Source of the DNA: Enoplolaimus lenunculus
Taxonomy: Eukaryota; Nematoda; Enoplea; Enoplida; Thoracostomopsidae
Length of the DNA stretch: 64,000 nucleotides
Assembly: GCA_030248215.1 (NCBI GenBank)
Contig: JASANG010003775.1
Span: forward strand, 89,508-153,507
Reading direction: 5' to 3'
The notes beneath the pieces are model-generated. The model was not told the DNA's origin and did not search any database. It worked only from the letters and a program-made list of their open reading frames with translations. This document shows, one piece after another, positions 58,137 through 64,000 of this stretch. The position numbers and the translations under genes were made by a program. Each line of letters opens with the position of its first letter. Position 1 is the stretch's first letter.

Positions 58137-58582
58137 CTGTATTGACCCGAATAAGAGGGGAAGGTAATAAGTGGGGGGGCTCCACATTTTGGGTCCGAAT
58201 GAATGAGTCCGTATCCCTAATAAGAGTCCGTAAGCGGATAGAGTCCCTAAACCCTAATTAGAGTCCATAAATGTCAATTAACCCTTATTGTTGCGCATAA
58301 ATGACTCCAGGACCAAATAATTTGAGTTAAAAACTTTAAAGCGTACTTAAATTTTGAAAGTACATTCCTAAGTATATCCTTGAATTATCGCTCAAGCTAT
58401 TGACACAAGACAAATAAACGTTTAATTCAACGGATAATTGCAGTACCGGATATATATCAGTAACGAAGGGCGGCGGAGCGTGGGTTAAAAATAAATAACA
58501 GTCCGTTACCGAATAACAAGGGGGGTACCCTCTGGAGAGGCCAAATAAATATCAGTCTTCCCTCTTATTCGGGTCAATACAG
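58137..58582 (-). mobile_element. Tc1/pogo-like MITE with TA target duplication, copy 2
   Basis: The ends CTGTATTGACCCGAATAAGA and CTCTTATTCGGGTCAATACAG are flanked by TA at 58135-58136 and 58583-58584. The interior is the reverse complement of 39154-39644 (CCGTAAGCGGATAGAG, GGGTACCCTCTGGAGAGGCC). Confidence 0.8.
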
Positions 58583-58599
58583 TACGATACAACATATTT

Positions 58600-60000
58600 T
58601 ACTGTTGCATTGACCTGAAATTCCACACTGAAGTATATGTAACAAACAAGCAAGGAACTGTCTAAAAAGGGTCTCGGAGGTTTTAAACATCTACGCCCGT
58701 ATTCCCAAATGTGTGTAGCACCTATCACCGGTTGGCTTTAGTTCGTGTAAACTTTTGACCCAACGTATAGTGAGGCTGAAAGTTTAGCGCAGCGTTCCCG
58801 TTTGATTTGTCCTACTTCTATACCAACTTTAATATCCGCAATTGAACATGTTCGTAAGTTTGAAAACCTGTCGCTAACTGATGATTGGCGCTATATGCAT
58901 TTGAGAATATGGACCCTAGCGGCTAAGTAAAGTTGAAACGTACATCCTATAAACACAAGAGTGAACAAGAGCCACCGCACACAAAGAAATCATCAAATAG
59001 TTTTGTTGCCGTAATTGCAAATCAACTTTGCCTCTATAATTGCGAATATCATAAACAAACAATTTGATAATTAAAATAAATGCATCTTTACTCGTATATA
59101 ATACTAGCGATTATGAATCGCCTGTCGTAACTTAATCATCAGCTGGTTTGGCTTGTTCAGAAATTTGTGATAGGGAAACCCACGCGACAGTAAGGAAAAA
59201 AGCTTGTTAGGCAAATGAGGCACAAACGCAATTTTAGCACTAATTAATGGCATAATACATTTTGACTTTGATACCTAAGGAAGCATACCCTGGCTGGTCT
59301 TCCGTGAATTGACCGGTGCTAGCGATAGTGATTCGCCAGCAGTCCCAGTGTTAGCTTATAATGATCAGCTGGTAGTGTTTTCCTTCTTTTTGCCGAAACG
59401 ATTGCAATAAAAACGTTAATTACTATCTGGTTGGCATGTTACTGGAAAAGTAATTAACTGGCTTGGCCACCAAGAAACCAATTATAGAATTGCCTGTATA
59501 TATTCAAAATACGCAACACGGCATATGATTTGCTATTGATATTATTGTATTCGCAGAAAAATGATGTTTGTCTATTGGTTAGTTCACAATAGGTTCTTCA
59601 TGAAAGGGGCATTCAATCGTAACATGAGGATCAGCGAAAGGCTGGTGCTTTTGAGTTTGTTTACCCGTAGTGTTCACTTTTATGTTTATTATTAAACACT
59701 TTCCGCGCATTTAAGGTTAAGGCTTAGGCTTAAGCTTACGTTTAGACATAGGAAAGCATTTTCTGAAACCTGAACCTTAGCTTAAATGTTGGGCAAAGGA
59801 GGTATGATCCGCAATATGGTTAAACTAGTTAATATAGGTAGATCAATAGTTTACTAGAACAAGCAAAACAATGAATACTCTTGAATTCTTGATAATAGTT
59901 ATTGTTCATTAAACTTAGATTTGAGTTGATTGTCTTATGTTTTTCGCCTAATTTTGCACGATTAAATTTTAGGGTCTTTTTCCTTATTTTCCCCCAGCCA
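58600..60000. other. Intergenic, one TTAGGC-like run, no gene seen
   Basis: TTAAGGCTTAGGCTTAAGCTTACG sits at about 59714-59738. No supported open frame. Confidence 0.4.
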
Positions 60001-60104
60001 AGGACCGTGTTACCTTAATTCGAATTTGGAACAATTCCGATTTATGCTGGTCATGAGAAGATCTAATATGCAAAAATTTTCAAAATCGAACCATTATTGA
60101 GCAA

Positions 60105-60330
60105 ACGCAGGCTAAGGGAGGCACGGCCGGAGCAGCCACCCCCATACCCCCATTTGGAGGAGCCCACCGCTAAAGGTAACTCCACCCTAACCGGTTGAAA
60201 CAAAAACCGCTTAAGTTTAAAAATGCGTCTGGCTTCTCGCTCTCGAGTTTGGCGGACCCTACACTTGAATTTGGAGGAAACCCCACCCCTGCCTGCTCCG
60301 GCACTGAGGGAAGATAACGGAAAAGACCCA
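60105..60330. repeat. Dispersed ~200-bp repeat, second copy
   Basis: Homologous to 49735-49950 (see CCTAACCGGTTGAAACAA and the CGGCACTGAG end). The two ends of the 130-codon minus-strand frame over it are repeat-derived. Confidence 0.55.
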
Positions 60331-60629
60331 AAATTTATGCACCCGCAAAACCATACGAGATGTATAACAGTGGAAGTATTTACTATCCAGTTTGTTATTT
60401 TAAAGTTATTTAGAACGGCCGACACAATCGATTTTAGCAAACGGACGCAAATCACAAAGTAATACGTTTGCTAGTTCAGCTGGTGCAGCGATAGAATATA
60501 TAATTAATATGCATTTTCGTAATTTGATTGGCGAAGACGTCACTTGTTGCCTGAATAGTTACCAATTAACAATTATTTTGGCCCATGAATTATACGGGCC
60601 TGCGCGTTGCAAAAACAAACGACTGGGAG

Positions 60630-60930
60630 CAGTGGCGGATCCAGGATCTCAAAATAAGGGGGGGGGGGGCAAAATTTCACAGGTAATAAACTTATTTTTG
60701 ACCCACACACAAACCACGAACTATTGCCATAAAATTGCGCTATATAATTTTTGTCGAGATGCTGTTGGGGGGGGGGGCATGACCGGGGTGCCCCCCGTGG
60801 ATCCGCCATTGACTGGGAGCACATAAAGTCTGTGAACCTCAGGCTAGACATTGTCTTAGGTTTAGGATTAAACACATATTTTACTTTATCCTTAGGATTA
60901 GGTTTCGGTTTAGGCTTAGTAAACAGGTCC
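60630..60930. repeat. Poly-G repeat followed by TTAGG-type array
   Basis: Two inverted GGATCC blocks (GTGGCGGATCCAGGATC at about 60633 and GTGGATCCGCCATTGACTGG at about 60798) enclose G-runs of 9-11, the pattern of a foldback repeat. TTAGGTTTAGGATTA and TTAGGTTTCGGTTTAGGC follow at 60855-60920. Confidence 0.6.
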
Positions 60931-61004
60931 CAAAAGTTAACATTTATTATTATTTTGATCTGATCCATGTACTGCTAGTTTATACGGAAAGTTCCATCCG
61001 GCCC

Positions 61005-61165
61005 GTAGCCATGGTAGGCCAGGAAGAGGTTCAGCGCCCTGGAAAAATTTTGGCCCCCCTAGAATATTTTCAATCTTGCTTGTAAGTCATTGACCACCCT
61101 TGAATGCCCCTCCTGAAAAAATTTTTTTGAACGCATCTAGCAAGTTGAGCTGGTTACGGACCGGG
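61005..61165. repeat. Dispersed GGGGGC/TGGCTACG repeat, copy 3 (inverted)
   Basis: GGCCCGTAGCCATGG, TTTTGGCCCCCCTAGAA, CTTGCTTGTAAGTCATTGA and CTGGTTACGGACCGG match the family of 49335-49505. Confidence 0.6.
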
Positions 61166-61340
61166 GTTGAATTCTTGTACATTTTGCTAAAGAATAAACG
61201 ATATATACAATGCGCATTATCAATACTCAGTAATAAGCAATCTTCTGATTTAATACAACTGAAATCTTTATTTCCACATTGTTTTACAGTATTATAAACA
61301 CTACAAAAAAACTCGTAATACTAAATAAATACTATGTGGA

Positions 61341-61814
61341 ATGCTCAATGTAACGCTTATAATGATAGCAATTATTGCAGCGCCAGATATTGTACAGCTT
61401 AGCTCGCAAATTGCTAAAGTGTTCGCCACGTATACCGTTTTAATTAGCATTATAACGCTGCCTTACAGCTTCATCGAGGCGTTTAGCAATTTTTCACCAC
61501 CGGCATACAACTATAACATCGTGCAACACTCAGGGTCACAGTTCAACTACCACCATCATCATCATCATCGAAAACGTCAACAGTTCAATTTTGGTGCCAA
61601 ATATTCCGCAGGATTAATATATTACGATTACAGTCGAAGTGAAATATCAACCACACCAGGCTTACACAGATCAGCGTCGAACAGTGACAGTGATATGTGG
61701 TCAAATATGAGAGAACGTCGACTGCATCGCCTACGGCATTCCGGTGGCAGTAGTAGCAGTAGCGCATCACGCTCACAATCGTATTCGTATCAAAATCGGT
61801 ATAATTATGAACAA
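61341..61814 (+). CDS. Candidate exon of an unknown membrane protein
   Basis: Not recognised. An ATG follows a TAA in frame, and an acceptor-like CATTGTTTTACAG lies about 55 bp upstream. The N-terminus is hydrophobic in two blocks (VTLIMIAIIAAPDIV and VFATYTVLISIITLPYSFIE). A soluble tail then carries a His6 tract (YHHHHHHRKRQQ), NFGAKYSAGLIYYDYSRSE and a Ser-rich run GGSSSSSASRSQSYSYQNRY. A consensus-like donor AACAAT|GTAAGC at 61814 would end the exon, although the frame stays open to 61844. GC and codon pattern differ from the flanks. It could be a real first exon; it has no known homologue to me. Confidence 0.4.
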
Positions 61815-61964
61815 TGTAAGCTTGTTGTAAACGTACAAAACTGAGATCCAGAAGGTTAAAAGCAGAAGCAGACGGATCACTCCCATAATCCCAGTGTGTA
61901 GTCATTTCTAAATTACCAGCTTATAAAACATCAATAACGGTTTGTCATTTTTATCCTAAAAACT

Positions 61965-62145
61965 CGAGCCCGACGCCAACGAGAAGGGGGGCACGGGGGC
62001 TCAGCCCCCCCTTTAAAAATTTTGCCCTCACTAGAAAATTGTCAACCTTGCTTGTAAGTCAACGAAAACCCTAATATGCTCCTCCTGAAAAATTTTTAGC
62101 CAACCCCCGCCCGCGCAAGTACGGTGAGCTGGCTACTGGCCTGTA
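61965..62145. repeat. Dispersed GGGGGC/TGGCTACG repeat, copy 4 (inverted)
   Basis: GGGGGCTCAGCCCCCCC, CTTGCTTGTAAGTCAACG and GTGAGCTGGCTACTGGCC match 61005-61165. Confidence 0.6.
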
Positions 62146-62519
62146 AGACCTCATAGTTTAGTGGGGGGTTTTTCGATGCTTTCCTCCACCAATCAGAATT
62201 GCTCAGTGCTCCACTGTTACGATTGGCCGTTTTTTTTGTTTTCGTGACATAGATTTGAAGACTAGGGTTTGCTTCACGATGGCTTCTATCTGTTTACACG
62301 TGCGATTGATAAACTCACCAGTAAAATATAATATGAAACGCATTTTACTTTGATAGAGAAAGTTTAACTGACATTTTTTTGCCTTTTTCTAGTGGATCCT
62401 GAGCCGTATGTTATGTCAAAGATCTCATGTTACAGCTGTGGTTCTGATGTTTTTAAGTAAGATATGTTGGCTACTTACAGTTAAACTTGTGTGAATTTTG
62501 CAAATTTATCTCTGCCGTA

Positions 62520-62770
62520 GCAGGCTGGGGCGGTATCACAACAATTCGACGCCCGACAACTCGTCTTCCGACAACTTGTAATCTGAAATTATATCGACTC
62601 GACAATTTGACGACGGCCATCTTTATGCTTTAGGGTCAGAATTTGGCTCAGCGTTACGCTTAGAATTTTATGCTTAGATTTAATCAAAGGGTTTAAGACA
62701 CTGTTGGGCGATAATTTGTCGGGCGAAGAATTGTCGTAGATTGCGCTGAGGCAATAGTGTAGTTAAATGG
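62520..62770. repeat. GACAACTTG/GACAATTTG motif cluster with TTAGGC-like run
   Basis: CGACAACTCGTC, CGACAACTTG and CGACAATTTGACG at 62550-62605 face CGATAATTTGTCGGGCGAAGAATTGTCG at about 62709-62737. Between them is GCTTTAGGGTC...TTACGCTTAG...TTATGCTTAG. Possibly a small inverted-repeat element. Confidence 0.4.
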
Positions 62771-62959
62771 AAGCGAAGTGTACAACTAACGGTAAATTTC
62801 ATCTCATGTATTTTTATCTGGCATGAAACGAAAAGTTCCATAATCATGCAAAAAATAAAAAACCACAACTTTATGATAATGTGTAATCACGGATTATGAC
62901 TGCATAAGCACAATTGGACGTCTTTATTATGTCCCGGGTATGTAGCCAAAAGGGAACCA

Positions 62960-63090
62960 GAGGGGGCTCTACGGCGGGACTGTAATAGAGTAAGCTTAAG
63001 CTTTAGACTATTTTTTGCTCAGGCTTATTGTTTAGGCTTACGCTTAGGTGAAGGAATATGCTTATATTACTGTTTCGGCCCTGTTCTATA
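62960..63090 (-). repeat. TTAGGC-bearing dispersed element, copy at 63.0 kb
   Basis: GGGACTGTAATAGAGTAAGC, then TTTAGACTATTTTTTGCTC, then GGCTTATTGTTTAGGCTTACGC, ending AATATGCTTATATTACTGTTTCGGCCCTG. It is the reverse complement of the copy at 63525-63625. Confidence 0.7.
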
Positions 63091-63320
63091 CATTGGCCAA
63101 GCTCAAAATCGGCATATTTCCAGACGGACTCTAGCACTACGCCACACAGACTGAGTTTGTAACTGCTTCTATACTATAGGCATACTGTCGGGACCGTATT
63201 CAGACGGGAACACCCGGAAAAATTTTCGCGTTCGTTGAAACAATTCTCACCTTTGCTCGCAGTAAGTTATCGAAAACCGTTGTGTGCCTCTTATGTATCA
63301 ACGCGATTGACAACATTTCA

Positions 63321-63479
63321 GCTTAAAGTCAATCAAACGTGCCAATTTAAATGTGATGGCCGAGCCAGCGACCGCAACCGACAAATGCTCGACAAAACAA
63401 TTCACTCCAAGAGTTATTCCGCATCGCAATTGCACCAATCTTCCTTGCATATTTATCCGATCTCACGATAAAATATATG
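63321..63479 (+). CDS. Candidate exon of unknown gene
   Basis: A clear acceptor ACAACATTTCAG and donor ATATATG|GTATGT bound a 159-bp segment. One frame is open throughout: SIKRANLNVMAEPATATDKC, STKQFTPRVIPHRNCTNLPC, IFIRSHDKIY. Composition is GC-rich for the region. Three cysteines are visible, but no family is recognised. A second frame is open almost as far, so the phase is not certain. Confidence 0.35.
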
Positions 63480-63524
63480 GTATGTCACAGCATGGTATTG
63501 ATGCGACTGGCCCATGTATAAAAC

Positions 63525-63625
63525 AGGGCCGAAACAGTAGTATAAGCATATTCCTAAGCCTAAGCTTAACCCTAAACCTAAGCAAAAATAGTCTAAAGCT
63601 TAAACTGACTGTGTTATAGCCCCTC
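63525..63625 (+). repeat. TTAGGC-bearing dispersed element, copy at 63.55 kb
   Basis: CAGGGCCGAAACAGTAGTATAAG and CATATTCCT lead to CCTAAGCCTAAGCTTAACCC and CTAAACCTAAGC. Then come AAAAATAGTCTAAAGCTTAA and GTGTTATAGCCCC. It is the cleanest copy of the family. Confidence 0.7.
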
Positions 63626-63894
63626 CGGAAAACTAATAATTTTAACTACACTAACTAATCGGACATCCCTCAACTTTTGTGAAGTTTAATGGACCATTGA
63701 CACTTGTTTTTAACGACAACGGTATATAAATTTCAGCGATACCGTTGATGAAAGACAATGTCTAATCCACGTAGCTATATTGCAGGACGTGGTATTTGAG
63801 AAACACACGCATTATAAAGTGAGATGTAATGAAAGTTCAGCAAACGTGACTTAATTTTTGCCCTCATTAAAATTACTCTAGTACTTACAGTGGG

Positions 63895-64000
63895 ATCACT
63901 CCAGGCATGTAGCCAGCTGACCTTTGCTAAGAGACTAAATATTTTTCAGGATGGGCATACAAAGGTTTCCGATGACTTATAAGCAACGCTGAAATTTTTC
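63895..64000. repeat. Dispersed TGTAGCCAGCTG repeat, copy 5, cut by window end
   Basis: GGCATGTAGCCAGCTGACC, TTTTTCAGGATGGGCATAC and GATGACTTATAAGCAACG correspond to 42488-42560. Runs off the window. Confidence 0.5.

Noticed and set aside
60063-60455. 130-codon minus-strand frame
   Set aside because: It overlaps the dispersed repeat shared with 49.7 kb; the frame is not kept in the other copy.
60573-60968. 131-codon minus-strand frame with KPKPKPNPKDK
   Set aside because: The Lys/Pro run is the translation of a TTAGG-type array and the rest crosses poly-G repeat.

Overview
The window reads as nematode nuclear DNA: AT-rich, intron-rich and packed with small non-autonomous transposons. Two signals support Nematoda. 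The ADF/cofilin gene at 18.9-25.1 kb encodes a protein with the UNC-60A-type core and C-terminus, and its first exon carries only the start Met, as in Caenorhabditis unc-60. Degenerate copies of TTAGGC, the nematode telomere hexamer, recur at about ten places. Long introns and heavy repeat content suggest an expanded genome; the species cannot be named from the sequence.

Three conserved protein genes can be reconstructed exon by exon with matching splice phases. (1) On the minus strand, 220-10375, twenty exons encode the mitochondrial 2-oxoadipate dehydrogenase E1 (DHTKD1 type). The C-terminal end runs off the window and the first exon(s) were not located. (2) On the plus strand, 18916-25131, lies UNC-60A-type ADF/cofilin, with two similar candidate Met-only first exons in tandem. 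(3) On the minus strand, 30714-34977, a complete 10-exon AHSA1 (activator of HSP90 ATPase, about 345 aa) is present. The three are unrelated housekeeping functions (lysine catabolism, actin turnover, chaperone control) and do not look like an operon.

Between and inside them are mobile elements. A GC-rich, 5'-truncated LINE with RT and RNase H (12.36-14.79 kb) is bracketed by two inverted copies of a small CAGGGTGC element. An older L1/Tx1-like LINE fossil lies at 27.86-29.4 kb. Small families include hAT-like MITEs with 8-bp target duplications, Tc1/pogo-like MITEs with TA duplications, a GAGTCA foldback family, a Helitron-like element with an internal ~170-bp tandem array, and dispersed elements that carry TTAGGC-like arrays. 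Unc-60 intron 2 holds tandem G-tract repeats.

From 35 to 64 kb no gene can be named. A few open segments with plausible splice sites (35.78, 38.20, 40.97, 61.34 and 63.32 kb) are listed as low-confidence candidate exons. No retrovirus, LTR element, Polinton or toxin gene was recognised.
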